DNA of 44,621 bases from Nocardia coubleae NBRC 108252 (GCF_001612805.1 NZ_BDBD01000028.1:1-44621), one strand, 5' to 3'; positions 32,213-40,642 are shown, counted from the first letter of the stretch. Made by a program: numbers and translations. Notes: generated from the letters alone by a model not told the origin.

Positions 32213-32232
32213 CTGTGAGACGCTGGTCACAG
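32213..32232 (+). promoter_or_regulatory. Inverted repeat upstream of the small-peptide genes
   Basis: CTGTGA and TCACAG arms are separated by 8 bp. This looks like a CRP site but the spacing is N8 rather than N6. TAGCTA at 32232-32237, inside the 10-bp palindrome AGTAGCTACT, could be the -10 of the first peptide gene. Confidence 0.45.
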
Positions 32233-32266
32233 TAGCTACTCATCCAGTCGGGGTCGAGGAGTAAAC

Positions 32267-32407
32267 ATGCAGCAATTACGTGATTTCGCTCAGGCCAACT
32301 ACGACCTCATCGGGCTCGTCGTCATCGGCGTCGGGAATTTCGCACTGACCGTCGGCAAGACCCTGTTCGACCTGAGCACCCCCATTCTCCAGGATTTCTT
32401 CGCCTGA
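32267..32407 (+). CDS. Small hydrophobic peptide 1 (46 residues)
   Basis: A short gene with a strong ribosome-binding site (GAGGAG, six bases before the ATG). The product starts MQQLRDFAQANYDLIGLVVI, continues with an amphipathic helix and ends with VGKTLFDLSTPILQDFFA. It has a net negative charge, no cysteine and no signal peptide. It shares VG(K/R)xLFDLS(S/T)P with the next peptide, which shows that both are real and related. Size and character recall PorA/PorH channel peptides of corynebacteria or beta-type modulins; leaderless bacteriocins are usually cationic. I do not recognise a family. Confidence 0.75.
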   Translation: MQQLRDFAQANYDLIGLVVIGVGNFALTVGKTLFDLSTPILQDFFA

Positions 32408-32428
32408 CCCTCGGCACCGGAGGACACC

Positions 32429-32563
32429 ATGGAAGACGCCATCCTGCAATTCCTCATGGAGAACTACGAGCCCGGCGCGGCGGTCGGCCTGCACGTGGGC
32501 CGCGTGCTGTTCGACCTCAGCTCGCCCCTGATCCTCGCCGTCCTGAATTTCCTCGCGTCCTGA
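32429..32563 (+). CDS. Small hydrophobic peptide 2 (44 residues)
   Basis: The gene follows the first one by 21 bp and has GGAGG before its ATG. The product begins MEDAILQFLMENYEPGAAVG and ends VGRVLFDLSSPLILAVLNFL-AS. It is acidic (about -4) and largely helical. The LFDLSSP block aligns with peptide 1, and the NYD/NYE element at about residue 11-13 is also shared, so the two probably arose by duplication and may assemble together. Function unknown. Confidence 0.75.
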   Translation: MEDAILQFLMENYEPGAAVGLHVGRVLFDLSSPLILAVLNFLAS

Positions 32564-32808
32564 ACGCGGTCGTACCGGCTCGCGCGGGCAGCGCGCGTTC
32601 AGCTCGCGCAACTCCTCAGCGAAGTCGGCGAGCCGCCGTGCGCGCCAGGCAGGTCTGAACGCCTGCCCGCGGTACCGCGCGGCCGGGGTCGGCCCACGGT
32701 TTGAACGACGCGAGATCGGGAAGCACCCTCGCAGGGTAGTGCGCCGTACGTGGTGTACGGCACTCTGGGACAGCACTATTCGGCCCGCCAGAAGTGAGGA
32801 CGAACAAG
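32564..32808. other. Non-coding gap between peptide genes 2 and 3
   Basis: A 245-bp GC-rich stretch. It has GGCAGG/CCTGCC arms at 32648-32667 and a perfect 7-bp stem GCCGTAC/GTACGGC at 32744-32762 that could be a terminator or an operator for peptide 3. The minus-strand frame here has no start signal and is not taken as a gene. Confidence 0.5.
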
Positions 32809-32961
32809 ATGCTTCATTACATCGCGCAGGAATTCTCGACGCTCGGCAACGGTGTGCTCGATGTCGGTCGCGCCGTGGTCGAGCTGGTGCAGGACATCAT
32901 CGATGTCGCCACGCCGGGCCACAACGGTGGCGCGGGTGGCGGCGACTACCCGTTCAACTGA
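32809..32961 (+). CDS. Small peptide 3 (50 residues) with glycine-rich tail
   Basis: The ATG follows GTGAGGA at good spacing. The product MLHYIAQEFSTLGNGVLDVG continues with RAVVELVQDIIDVATPG and a tail HNGGAGGGDYPFN. The VGR-xVVELVQDI part aligns loosely with the VGR-LFDLS block of peptides 1 and 2, but the aromatic, glycine-rich tail is unique. It is acidic and has no signal peptide. It probably belongs with the other two in one functional set, though the 245-bp gap suggests separate control. Function unknown. Confidence 0.65.
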   Translation: MLHYIAQEFSTLGNGVLDVGRAVVELVQDIIDVATPGHNGGAGGGDYPFN

Positions 32962-33017
32962 TGTCGATCGGCGCGGGCTGCGCCGGATGACGGGCCCGCG
33001 CCGATAGTCTCCCCGGC

Positions 33018-33818
33018 ATGAGCGACGACGTGCGACTCAGCGCCGGTACCGCGACAGTCACCATCGCCCCCGACGACGGGGGTGCCATCCACAGCCTCAC
33101 CGTGGCGGGCACGGAACTGCTCCGCCAGGACCCCGGCACCGGATGTTTCGTGATGGCGCCATGGGCGGGCAGGCTCGGCTACGGCAAGCTCACCGTGGGT
33201 GATCGCACCTACCAGCTGCCGATCGACAACCCGCCGAACAGCATTCACGGCACCGTCCGCGACCGGGCGTGGGAAGTCGTTTCCAGGACCGCGAACGAGG
33301 CGATACTCCGTTGCCGGTTGACAGCGCCCTGGCCGTTCGCGGGCACGGTCGTCCAGACCTTCACCCTCACCGAGTCGGGCCTCACCCTGGCGATGCGCAT
33401 CACCACCGACCACGACCCGTTCCCCGCCCAGGGCGGCTGGCACCCGTGGTTCCTGCGCGAGGTCGCCCCCGCCACCGGCCCACTCGAACTCGGCTTCCAC
33501 CCGGCCTGGCAGTACGAACGCGGCCCCGACTACCTCCCGACCGGCCGCCACATCCCACCCACTCCCCCGCCGTGGGACGACTGCTTCGCCATGCCCGACG
33601 GAGTCCGCGCCCGCCTCACCTGGCCGGGCTTCCTCGAGTTCACGATCACCAGCCCCGTCACCGACGTGGTGGTGTGGACACTGCCGGAGGAATCACTGTC
33701 CGTCGAAGCACAATCCGGCCCACCGAACGGGCTGAACACCGAGCCGAGGACTGTCACACCGAACAACCCTCTGGATGTGCGAGTCGATTGGGCTTGGCGG
33801 CAGCTGACGGACAACTGA
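33018..33818 (+). CDS. Aldose 1-epimerase (galactose-mutarotase-like)
   Basis: A 266-residue beta-sandwich enzyme of the galactose mutarotase superfamily, interconverting alpha and beta anomers of a hexose. PWAGRLGYGKL at about 49-59, the sugar-binding His in IHGTVRDRAWEV, GGWHPWFL with the catalytic histidine, and a Glu in VEAQSGPPNGLNTEP (about 232-246) match the family. The ATG is preceded by TAGTCT and seven bases with no ribosome-binding site, so the mRNA is probably leaderless. It begins 56 bp after small peptide 3. No sugar operon surrounds it, so the substrate is open. Confidence 0.9.
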   Translation: MSDDVRLSAGTATVTIAPDDGGAIHSLTVAGTELLRQDPGTGCFVMAPWAGRLGYGKLTVGDRTYQLPIDNPPNSIHGTVRDRAWEVVSRTANEAILRCRLTAPWPFAGTVVQTFTLTESGLTLAMRITTDHDPFPAQGGWHPWFLREVAPATGPLELGFHPAWQYERGPDYLPTGRHIPPTPPPWDDCFAMPDGVRARLTWPGFLEFTITSPVTDVVVWTLPEESLSVEAQSGPPNGLNTEPRTVTPNNPLDVRVDWAWRQLTDN

Positions 33819-33939
33819 TCCCGCCGGTCGCGACGCATCGCGTCATCGATCACCACAGGATGCGGAGATTCTGTGTGGACTCCGCGCAGATCGAGTACGC
33901 GTCAACGTGACACCGCCCGCCCCAGATTACGTTGAGACG

Positions 33940-34725
33940 GTGCCGATTACGTTCGCTCATCCGCTCGCGGTCGTGCCGTTCTTCCGGCAGTTTCCACCGG
34001 TCGCGCTGATCGCGGGCTCGATCGCCCCTGACCTCGTCTACTACCTACCGAGCCCGCTCACAGGTAAGGCAACCCATTCGATAGTCGGCGTGCTGAGTTG
34101 GGATGTGCTGATCGGGATCGCGCTGCTCGCTGCTTTCCGGCTCTCGGCAGCGCCGGCCGTCGCCCTGTGGCCGTATCGCATATTTCTTTCCTCACCAGCG
34201 CTTTCCGGCTCCCGCCACAGGACGGGTCGAGATGCTCGATCGAAATGCGTTCCATCGCCGAATCGTGGTGCGGGCCGGGTAGCGCCGCTCCGCTCGATCA
34301 GCGCGATCGTACTCGGTGCTTCGACCCACGTGCTGTGGGATTCCTGCACACAAACCGCTGGTTTCGCGGTGCGACGCTGGGAGCTGTTGCAGCTGCCGGT
34401 AGTCGAGCCACACAAGGTGTACAACGTGCTCGGATACGTCTCGTCGGCGGTGGGCACAGTAGTGCTCTGTGTTCTGATCCGACGCCGCGCCGAACGGCTG
34501 CCGTCGAGCCCGCCGCACCCGTGGCGCCCAGCGATCCACACCGTACTCATCGGTGCCGCGCTCCTCGGGTCAGTTCTCGCTGTCGACGACCACAGCGCCC
34601 GGACCAGCATGTATGACCTCGTCCGGCACGTCATCGTCCGCGCAGCCGGGGTCCTGTTGTGCGCATGGACGGCCTACGTGCTTATTTGGCAGGTCGCCCA
34701 CCGCGATCGATGGCGCACGAAGTGA
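33940..34725 (+). CDS. DUF4184-family membrane protein
   Basis: A ~261-residue membrane protein. The start MPITFAHPLAVVPFF (GTG codon) and AGSIAPDLVYYLP are the hallmark of DUF4184, and HVLWDSCTQ near the middle is conserved with a His and Asp. Five to six helices are predicted. Residues ~75-105 form a basic, proline-rich loop that looks less conserved. The GTG at 33940 is preceded by TACGTT and six bases, matching the leaderless pattern, and begins exactly at the family's usual N-terminus; the GTG at 33907 would add 11 residues. Its local base composition is slightly lower in GC than its neighbours, in keeping with an insertion between argR and argG. Function unknown. Confidence 0.8.
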   Translation: MPITFAHPLAVVPFFRQFPPVALIAGSIAPDLVYYLPSPLTGKATHSIVGVLSWDVLIGIALLAAFRLSAAPAVALWPYRIFLSSPALSGSRHRTGRDARSKCVPSPNRGAGRVAPLRSISAIVLGASTHVLWDSCTQTAGFAVRRWELLQLPVVEPHKVYNVLGYVSSAVGTVVLCVLIRRRAERLPSSPPHPWRPAIHTVLIGAALLGSVLAVDDHSARTSMYDLVRHVIVRAAGVLLCAWTAYVLIWQVAHRDRWRTK

Positions 34726-34761
34726 GGCTCGGATCGCGAGACATCCGGCTGTCGTGCCGGT

Positions 34762-35265
34762 TCAGGCCAGGCTTTCGATCTTGGCGGCGAGTTCGGCGCC
34801 GGTGAGGGGTTCGCGGGCGATGACGGCGATGGTGTCGTCGCCTGCGATGGTGCCGACGATGTAGGGCAGGGCGGCGCGGTCGAGGGCGCTGGCCAGGAAG
34901 TGGGCGGCGCCGGGTGGGGTGCGCAGGACGGCGAGGTTGCCGCTGGAATCGGTGGACACCAGCAGGTCGGCCAGCAGTTTCGACAGGCGGCCGGTACCGC
35001 CGGTGACGCCGCGGACGGGGCTGCCGTCCTCGGGGACGATGTAGACCCCGGCGCCGCCGTCGGCGGCTCGCAGCTTCACCGCGCCGAGTTCGTCCAGGTC
35101 ACGCGACAGGGTGGCCTGGGTGGTCTCGATGCCCTCGGCGGCCAGCAGTGCGGCCAGTTCGGTCTGGCTGCGCACCGAATGCGCCGAGAGCAGTTCGACG
35201 ATGCGTGATTGGCGGCCGGCGCGGGTGCGGGCGATGGCGGGTGTGCCCTTCTCGGGTGCGCTCAT
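34762..35265 (-). CDS. argR: Arginine repressor
   Basis: A 167-residue repressor that binds ARG boxes when arginine is abundant. The N-terminal winged helix has TQATLSRDLDELGAVKLR, with the Ser-Arg pair that contacts DNA. The C-terminal oligomerisation domain has GTIAGDDTIAVIAR, the GDDT motif being the arginine-binding loop. It is the last gene of the argCJBDFR run and starts 34 bp after argF. It should control its own operon through the box at 40612-40642 and argG through 32148-32178. Confidence 0.96.
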   Translation of the reverse strand: MSAPEKGTPAIARTRAGRQSRIVELLSAHSVRSQTELAALLAAEGIETTQATLSRDLDELGAVKLRAADGGAGVYIVPEDGSPVRGVTGGTGRLSKLLADLLVSTDSSGNLAVLRTPPGAAHFLASALDRAALPYIVGTIAGDDTIAVIAREPLTGAELAAKIESLA

Positions 35266-35299
35266 CGCCTGCCCTCCGCGTCGGCCCCGCATCGCGGTC

Positions 35300-36232
35300 T
35301 CACGCGGCGGCTTTCGCGAGCAGCCACACCAGCAGCGCCTTCTGGGCGTGCAGCCGGTTCTCGGCTTCGTCCCACACCACGCTGTGCGAACCGTCGAGCA
35401 CCTCGTCGGTGATCTCCTCGCCACGGTGCGCCGGAAGGCAATGCAGCACAATCGCTTCCGGGTTGGCGGCGGCCAGCAGTTCGGTGTTGAGCTGGAACGG
35501 GCGGAACGGGCCGACGCGATCGAGCCCGTCGTTCTCCTGACCCATGGAGGTCCAGGTGTCGGTGACGAGCACGTCGGCGCCGGTGGCTCCGGCGACGGGA
35601 TCACCCGTAACAGCCACTGTCGCACCGGTTTCGGCGGCACGCTTGGCGGCGGCCTCCATGATCCAGGGCAGCGGCTCGAAACCGGCGGGCGCGGCGACGG
35701 TCACGTTCATGCCCGCCGTGACACCACCGAGCAGCAGCGAGTGCGCCATGTTGTTGGCGCCGTCGCCGAAGAAGGTGAGGTTGAGTCCGGCCAGCGAACC
35801 CTTGCGCTCGGCGATCGTCTGCAGATCGGCGAGGACCTGACACGGGTGGAACTCGTTGGACAGCGCGTTCACCACGGGAACCGTTGCGGTGGCGGTCATT
35901 TCGTCCAGTCGCGACTGCTCGAAGGTGCGCCACACGATGGCGTCGACGTAACGCGAGAGCACGCTGCCGGTGTCGCCGAGGGTTTCCTCACGGCCGAGCT
36001 GGGTGTCGCGACCGTCGACGACCACGGCGTGCCCACCGAGCTGGGCGATGCCGAGTTCGAAGGAGAACCGGGTGCGGGTGGAGTTCTTCTCGAAGATCAC
36101 CCCCACTCCGCGCGGGCCTTCCAGCGGGCGGTGCGCGAAGGGGTTCTTCTTGAGTTCGGCGGCGAGAGCGAGGATCTCGGCCTGTTCGGCCTGGCTCACG
36201 TCGTCGTCGCGCAGGAAATGGCGCAGGGTCAC
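35300..36232 (-). CDS. argF: Ornithine carbamoyltransferase
   Basis: Makes citrulline from ornithine and carbamoyl phosphate. The 310-residue protein has the carbamoyl-phosphate motif STRTR at about 48-52, HPCQVLADLQT in the middle and HCLPAHRGEE for ornithine binding. The GTG start lies in GTGA and overlaps the argD stop by four bases. Longer frames upstream lie within argD and are rejected. Confidence 0.97.
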   Translation of the reverse strand: MTLRHFLRDDDVSQAEQAEILALAAELKKNPFAHRPLEGPRGVGVIFEKNSTRTRFSFELGIAQLGGHAVVVDGRDTQLGREETLGDTGSVLSRYVDAIVWRTFEQSRLDEMTATATVPVVNALSNEFHPCQVLADLQTIAERKGSLAGLNLTFFGDGANNMAHSLLLGGVTAGMNVTVAAPAGFEPLPWIMEAAAKRAAETGATVAVTGDPVAGATGADVLVTDTWTSMGQENDGLDRVGPFRPFQLNTELLAAANPEAIVLHCLPAHRGEEITDEVLDGSHSVVWDEAENRLHAQKALLVWLLAKAAA

Positions 36233-37431
36233 TTGGTCGCTCCCTTGGCATCGGCGGCGGCCTTGTCGAGGATCTCGGGCAGGTCGGCGACGAAATTGTC
36301 GGCCTGGGTTTCGGTGAGCACCAGGGGCGGTGCCAACCGGATCACGTCGGGCTTGGCGGGATTCAGCAGATACCCGGCCTCGCGGGCCCGTTCGTCCACG
36401 TGGGCGGAGATGTCGTTGCGCAGCACGATGCCGATCAGCAGGCCCGCCCCACGCACATGGTCGATCTCGGGGTGCTCGAGCAGGGCGATGCCGTCGCTGA
36501 GTTTCTTGCCGACCCATTCCACATGGCTCAGCAGGTCCTCGGAGTCGATGGTGCGCAGCACGGCCAGCGCCGCCGCGGCGCAGACCGGATTGCCGCCGAA
36601 GGTGGTGCCGTGCAGACCCGGGGTGAGCAGTTCGGCCGCCCGTCCCTGTGCCAGCACGGCGCCGATCGGGAGGCCACCACCCAGACCCTTGGCGAGGGTG
36701 ATCGCGTCGGGCACGATCCCGGCCGCCTGGTGTGCGAAAAACGTTCCGGTACGGCCGATTCCGGTCTGCACCTCGTCCAGGATCAGCAAAGCGCCTGCCC
36801 GCGAGGTGATTTCGCGCGCCTTGGCGAGGTAGTCGAACGGCGGGACGACCACACCGCTCTCCCCCATCATCGGCTCGAGGAACACCGCGGCGGTGTCGGA
36901 GTCGACGACGGCTTCCAGGGCGGCGGCGTCACCGTAGGGCACGTGCACGACACCGGGGGGCATCGGCTCGAACGGCGCCCGCTTCGACGGCTGACCGGTG
37001 AGCGCGAGCGCGCCCATGGTCCGCCCGTGGAACGCCTCCTCGGCGGCGACGATCTTGGACCGCCCGGTGAGCCGCGCGATCTTGAACGCGGCCTCGTTGG
37101 CCTCGGTGCCGGAGTTGCAGAAGAACGCCTTGCCCTCGCCGTCGCCGAAGTGGGCGAGCAGCTTCTCGGCCAGTTCGATCACGGGTTCGCTGGCGTACAG
37201 ATTCGACACGTGGCCGAGGGTGCCGAGCTGCTGGGTGACCGCCTCGAGGATGGCGGGATGACCGTGGCCGAGGCTGTTGACCGCGATACCACCGAGGAAA
37301 TCGACGTAGCGCTTGCCGTCGGCGTCGTAGACCACGGCCCCGGCGCCACGCACCAGCGCCACCTTCGGGGTGCCGTAGTTGTTCATCAGCGCGGCCGACC
37401 ACCGCTGCTGCAGTTTCGCCACTTCACTCAT
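36229..37431 (-). CDS. argD: Acetylornithine aminotransferase
   Basis: A class III PLP aminotransferase of 400 residues. The PLP lysine is in ITLAKGLGGGLPIGA, LLILDEVQTGIGRTG holds the cofactor Asp, and FCNSGTEANEAAFKIAR is the phosphate-binding part. It converts N-acetylglutamate semialdehyde to N-acetylornithine and may also serve in lysine synthesis. Its start overlaps argB by eight bases and its stop overlaps argF by four. Confidence 0.97.
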   Translation of the reverse strand: MSEVAKLQQRWSAALMNNYGTPKVALVRGAGAVVYDADGKRYVDFLGGIAVNSLGHGHPAILEAVTQQLGTLGHVSNLYASEPVIELAEKLLAHFGDGEGKAFFCNSGTEANEAAFKIARLTGRSKIVAAEEAFHGRTMGALALTGQPSKRAPFEPMPPGVVHVPYGDAAALEAVVDSDTAAVFLEPMMGESGVVVPPFDYLAKAREITSRAGALLILDEVQTGIGRTGTFFAHQAAGIVPDAITLAKGLGGGLPIGAVLAQGRAAELLTPGLHGTTFGGNPVCAAAALAVLRTIDSEDLLSHVEWVGKKLSDGIALLEHPEIDHVRGAGLLIGIVLRNDISAHVDERAREAGYLLNPAKPDVIRLAPPLVLTETQADNFVADLPEILDKAAADAKGATK

Positions 37432-38329
37432 CTTCGGCCTCCCCCGGGGTCACCATGGTTCCGATTCCTTCTCCGGTGAACAGTTCAAGTAGTACCGAAT
37501 GCGGGACGCGCCCGTCGATGACGTGGGCACTCGGCACCCCGCCTCGGACCGCGCGCAGGCAGGCCTCCATCTTCGGCACCATGCCCGCGTCCAGGCTCGG
37601 CAGCAACTCGGCGAGGGCGTCGGCGTCGATCCGGCTGGTGAGCGAGGATCGGTCCGGCCAGTCCGTGTACAGGCCCTCGACATCCGTGAGGACGACGAGT
37701 TTCTCGGCGCCGATGCCCTCGGCCAGCGCGGCCGCGGCGGTGTCGGCGTTGATGTTGTGCACCACGCCGTCGGCGTCGGGGGCGATGGTGGAGACCACCG
37801 GGATGCGGCCCGCGTCGATCAGGTCGAGCACGGCGCCGGGGTTGACCTCGGTGACATCGCCGACCAGGCCGATATCGGTGGCCACCCCGTCGACGGCGAC
37901 GGTGCGCCGGGTGGCGGTGAACAGGTGCGCGTCCTCACCGGAGATGCCGACCGCGTACGGCCCGTGCGCGTTGATCAGCCCGACCAGCTCGCGCCCGACC
38001 TGACCGAACAGCACCATCCGCACCACATCCATCACCTCGGGGGTGGTGACGCGGAAACCGCCACGGAATTCGCCTTCCATGCCCAGCTTCTTCAGCATGG
38101 CATTGATCTGCGGGCCGCCGCCGTGCACGACAACGGGGTGCACGCCGACGGTGCGCAGGAACGCCATGTCGGCGGCGAAGGCGGACTTGAGGTCGTCGTC
38201 GATCATGGCGTTGCCGCCGTACTTCACGACGACGATTTTGTCGCGGAACTTCTGCAGCCACGGCAGCGCGTCGGCGAGGACATGCGCTTTGTCGAGGGCC
38301 GAAAGGCTGTGCAGCACACCGGCGTTCAT
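37424..38329 (-). CDS. argB: Acetylglutamate kinase
   Basis: Phosphorylates N-acetylglutamate, usually the arginine-inhibited step. The 301-residue protein has VVKYGGNAM near residue 34-42, VVVHGGGPQIN for acetylglutamate binding, and NINADTAAAALAEGIGAEKLVVLTDVEGLY in part near 210-240. An N-terminal helix of about 25 residues, the feature of arginine-sensitive hexameric kinases, is present (ALDKAHVLADALPWLQKF). The start overlaps argJ by four bases. Confidence 0.97.
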   Translation of the reverse strand: MNAGVLHSLSALDKAHVLADALPWLQKFRDKIVVVKYGGNAMIDDDLKSAFAADMAFLRTVGVHPVVVHGGGPQINAMLKKLGMEGEFRGGFRVTTPEVMDVVRMVLFGQVGRELVGLINAHGPYAVGISGEDAHLFTATRRTVAVDGVATDIGLVGDVTEVNPGAVLDLIDAGRIPVVSTIAPDADGVVHNINADTAAAALAEGIGAEKLVVLTDVEGLYTDWPDRSSLTSRIDADALAELLPSLDAGMVPKMEACLRAVRGGVPSAHVIDGRVPHSVLLELFTGEGIGTMVTPGEAEDE

Positions 38330-39552
38330 GAGCTGTACGCCGAATTCTCTTCGACGTAGCCGTGCGAGAGGTCGGTGGTGCGCACCATGGCGGTGCCCTC
38401 ACCCACATTGAGCTCGATCAGCACGTCGATGTCGGCACCGGACAGGTCGACCTCACGCGCGCCCGGAGCGCCGACACTGTCGACACAGACCGGATTCCCG
38501 TTGAACGACACCGCGATCCGATGCGGGTCGAGGGTCACCGGGGCGATGCCGACGGCGGCGAGTACCCGGCCCCAGTTCGGGTCCGAGCCGAACAGCGCGG
38601 TCTTGACCAGGTTGTCGCGGGCGACGGCACGGGCGACGGTGAGCGCCTCGTCCTCGGTGGCCGCGCCGGTGACGGTGACCCGCACCCGCTTGGTGACGCC
38701 CTCGGCGTCGGCCATGAGCTGAGCGGCCAGGTCGTCGCACACGGTGAACACGGCGGCGTCGAGGTCGTCCTGCGACGGGGTGACGCCGCTCGCGCCGTTG
38801 GCCAGCAGCAGCACGGTGTCGTTGGTGGAGCAGGAGCCGTCGACATCGAGCCGGTCGAAGGTGTATTTCGTGGCCTTGCGCAGCGCCTCGTCGAGCTGTT
38901 CGGGGGTGGCCACCGCGTCGGTGGTGAGCACGACGAGCATGGTGGCCAGCGAGGGGGCGAGCATGCCCGCGCCCTTGGCCATGCCGCCGACGTTCCACTT
39001 GTCCTCGTGGTGGAAGGCCGATTCCTTGGGCACCGTGTCGGTGGTCATGATGGCGTGGGCCGCGTCGGAGCCGCCGGTGAGACCGCCGCCCATCTCGTGC
39101 ACGATCTCGGTGATCGCGGGGACGAGTTTGTCCATCGGCAGCCGGTCACCGATCAGGCCGGTGGAGCAGACCGCGATCTCGCCCGCGCCGGTCTCGGTGC
39201 CCCAATTACTCAGTGCCGCGGCGAGTTCCTCGGCGGTCCTGTGGGTGTCCTGGAAACCGCCGTGGCCGGTGCAGGCGTTGGCGCCACCGGAGTTGAGGAT
39301 GACCGCGCGCACGTGACCGGACTTCAGCACCTGCTGCGACCACAGCACGGGGGCGGCCTTCACCTGGTTGCGGGTGAACACGCCCGCCGCGGCGTATTCG
39401 GGGCCCTCGTTGAGCACCAGCGCGAGGTCGGGCTTGCCGCTGGCCTTGATGCCCGCCGCGATGCCCGCCGCGCGGAAGCCGAGCGGGGCCGTGACGCCCT
39501 GGGTGTGGATGAGTTTGCCGTGGTCCGGCGCGTGCGGATCAGGGGTTGTCAC
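38326..39552 (-). CDS. argJ: Bifunctional glutamate N-acetyltransferase / ornithine acetyltransferase
   Basis: Recycles the acetyl group in arginine synthesis. The 408-residue precursor cleaves itself before the nucleophilic threonine in KGAGMLAPSLATML (between the alanine and threonine). DGSCSTNDTVLLLANG follows. No separate argA is seen, consistent with the cyclic pathway. The GTG start overlaps the argC stop by four bases. The ATG of argB lies in its own stop region. Confidence 0.96.
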   Translation of the reverse strand: MTTPDPHAPDHGKLIHTQGVTAPLGFRAAGIAAGIKASGKPDLALVLNEGPEYAAAGVFTRNQVKAAPVLWSQQVLKSGHVRAVILNSGGANACTGHGGFQDTHRTAEELAAALSNWGTETGAGEIAVCSTGLIGDRLPMDKLVPAITEIVHEMGGGLTGGSDAAHAIMTTDTVPKESAFHHEDKWNVGGMAKGAGMLAPSLATMLVVLTTDAVATPEQLDEALRKATKYTFDRLDVDGSCSTNDTVLLLANGASGVTPSQDDLDAAVFTVCDDLAAQLMADAEGVTKRVRVTVTGAATEDEALTVARAVARDNLVKTALFGSDPNWGRVLAAVGIAPVTLDPHRIAVSFNGNPVCVDSVGAPGAREVDLSGADIDVLIELNVGEGTAMVRTTDLSHGYVEENSAYSS

Positions 39553-40607
39553 GGTGCCACTCCTACGGTGGAAAGTCCTGCGGTCTCGTCGAAACCGACG
39601 GCCAGATTCATCGATTGCACCGCGGCGCCCGCGGTGCCCTTGGTCAGATTGTCGATCGCGCCGATCACCACGAGCAGGCCCGCGTCGGCATCGACGGCGA
39701 CCTGCAGGGTGATGGCGTTGGAGCCGAGCACCGAACCGGTCTGCGGCAGCATGCCTTCGGGCAGCAGGTGCACGAAAGGTTCGTCGGCGTAAGCCTTTTC
39801 GTAGACGGCCCGGGCCTGCGCGGCGTCGACCTTCACCGGTGCGGTGCAGGTGGCGAGGATGCCGCGCGGCATCGGCGCGAGCACGGGCGTGAAGGACACC
39901 GAAACATCCACGCCGCCCGCGGCTTTCAGGTTCTGCGCGATCTCCGGGGTGTGCCGGTGGGCACCCGCCACGCTGTAGGCGCGCACGCTGCCCATGATCT
40001 CGGATCCGAGCAGGCCGATGTCGAGTTTGCGGCCGGCACCCGAGGCGCCGCTCACCGCGACGACGTTCACGTTCGGCTCGATGATGCCCGCCGCGACGGC
40101 CGGGGCGAGCGCGACACTGGACACCGTCGGGTAGCAGCCGGGCACCGCGATGCGGCGGGCACCGGTGAGCCGGGCGCGCGCGCCGGGCAGTTCGGGCAGA
40201 CCGTAGGGCCAGCTGCCCGCATGGGCGCTGCCGTAGTACTTCTCCCAGGCGGCGGGGTCGGTGAGCCGGAAGTCGGCGCCGCAGTCGATGACGACCGTCG
40301 ACTCGGGCAGCGCCTGGGCGATCGCGCCGGACTGGCCGTGCGGCAGACCGAGGAACACGATGTCGTGTCCGGCCAGGGTCTCCGGGGTGGTTTCCTGCAG
40401 GACGCGGTCGGCCAGCGGCAGCAGCTGCGGCTGCAGTGCGCCGAGGGCGGTGCCCGCGTTGGATCCGGCGGTCAGCGCCCCGATCTCGAGGCGCCCGGCT
40501 CGGTATTCGGGATGGCCGAGCAGCAGACGCAACACCTCGCCACCGGCGTACCCACTGGCACCGGCAACCGCCACCCGTAATACGGGTCCTCCGGACGTTT
40601 CCACCAT
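39549..40607 (-). CDS. argC: N-acetyl-gamma-glutamyl-phosphate reductase
   Basis: Reduces N-acetylglutamyl phosphate to the semialdehyde with NADPH. From the ATG at 40607 it has 352 residues: AVAGASGYAGGEVLRLLL at the N-terminus binds NADP, and the catalytic cysteine is in VPGCYPTVS. It is the first gene of the argCJBDFR operon. The -10 CATAAT is exactly six bases before the ATG, so the operon is probably transcribed as a leaderless mRNA. The longer frame starting at 40622 would run into the operator. Confidence 0.96.
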   Translation of the reverse strand: MVETSGGPVLRVAVAGASGYAGGEVLRLLLGHPEYRAGRLEIGALTAGSNAGTALGALQPQLLPLADRVLQETTPETLAGHDIVFLGLPHGQSGAIAQALPESTVVIDCGADFRLTDPAAWEKYYGSAHAGSWPYGLPELPGARARLTGARRIAVPGCYPTVSSVALAPAVAAGIIEPNVNVVAVSGASGAGRKLDIGLLGSEIMGSVRAYSVAGAHRHTPEIAQNLKAAGGVDVSVSFTPVLAPMPRGILATCTAPVKVDAAQARAVYEKAYADEPFVHLLPEGMLPQTGSVLGSNAITLQVAVDADAGLLVVIGAIDNLTKGTAGAAVQSMNLAVGFDETAGLSTVGVAP

Positions 40608-40611
40608 GTGA

Positions 40612-40642
40612 TGATTATGCACGAGTATGCAAGCTCATTCAT
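40612..40642 (-). promoter_or_regulatory. ArgR box and promoter of the argC operon
   Basis: These 31 bp are near-identical (29/31) to the box before argG. The CATAAT at 40614-40619 serves as -10, so bound ArgR would cover the promoter. The box also overlaps the last 8 bp of the antiporter gene. Confidence 0.82.

Noticed and set aside
32276..32776. 166-codon minus-strand frame across the micropeptide genes
   Set aside because: It overlaps two plus-strand genes with strong ribosome-binding sites and conserved peptide motifs. Its own product is Arg-rich and has no start signal.
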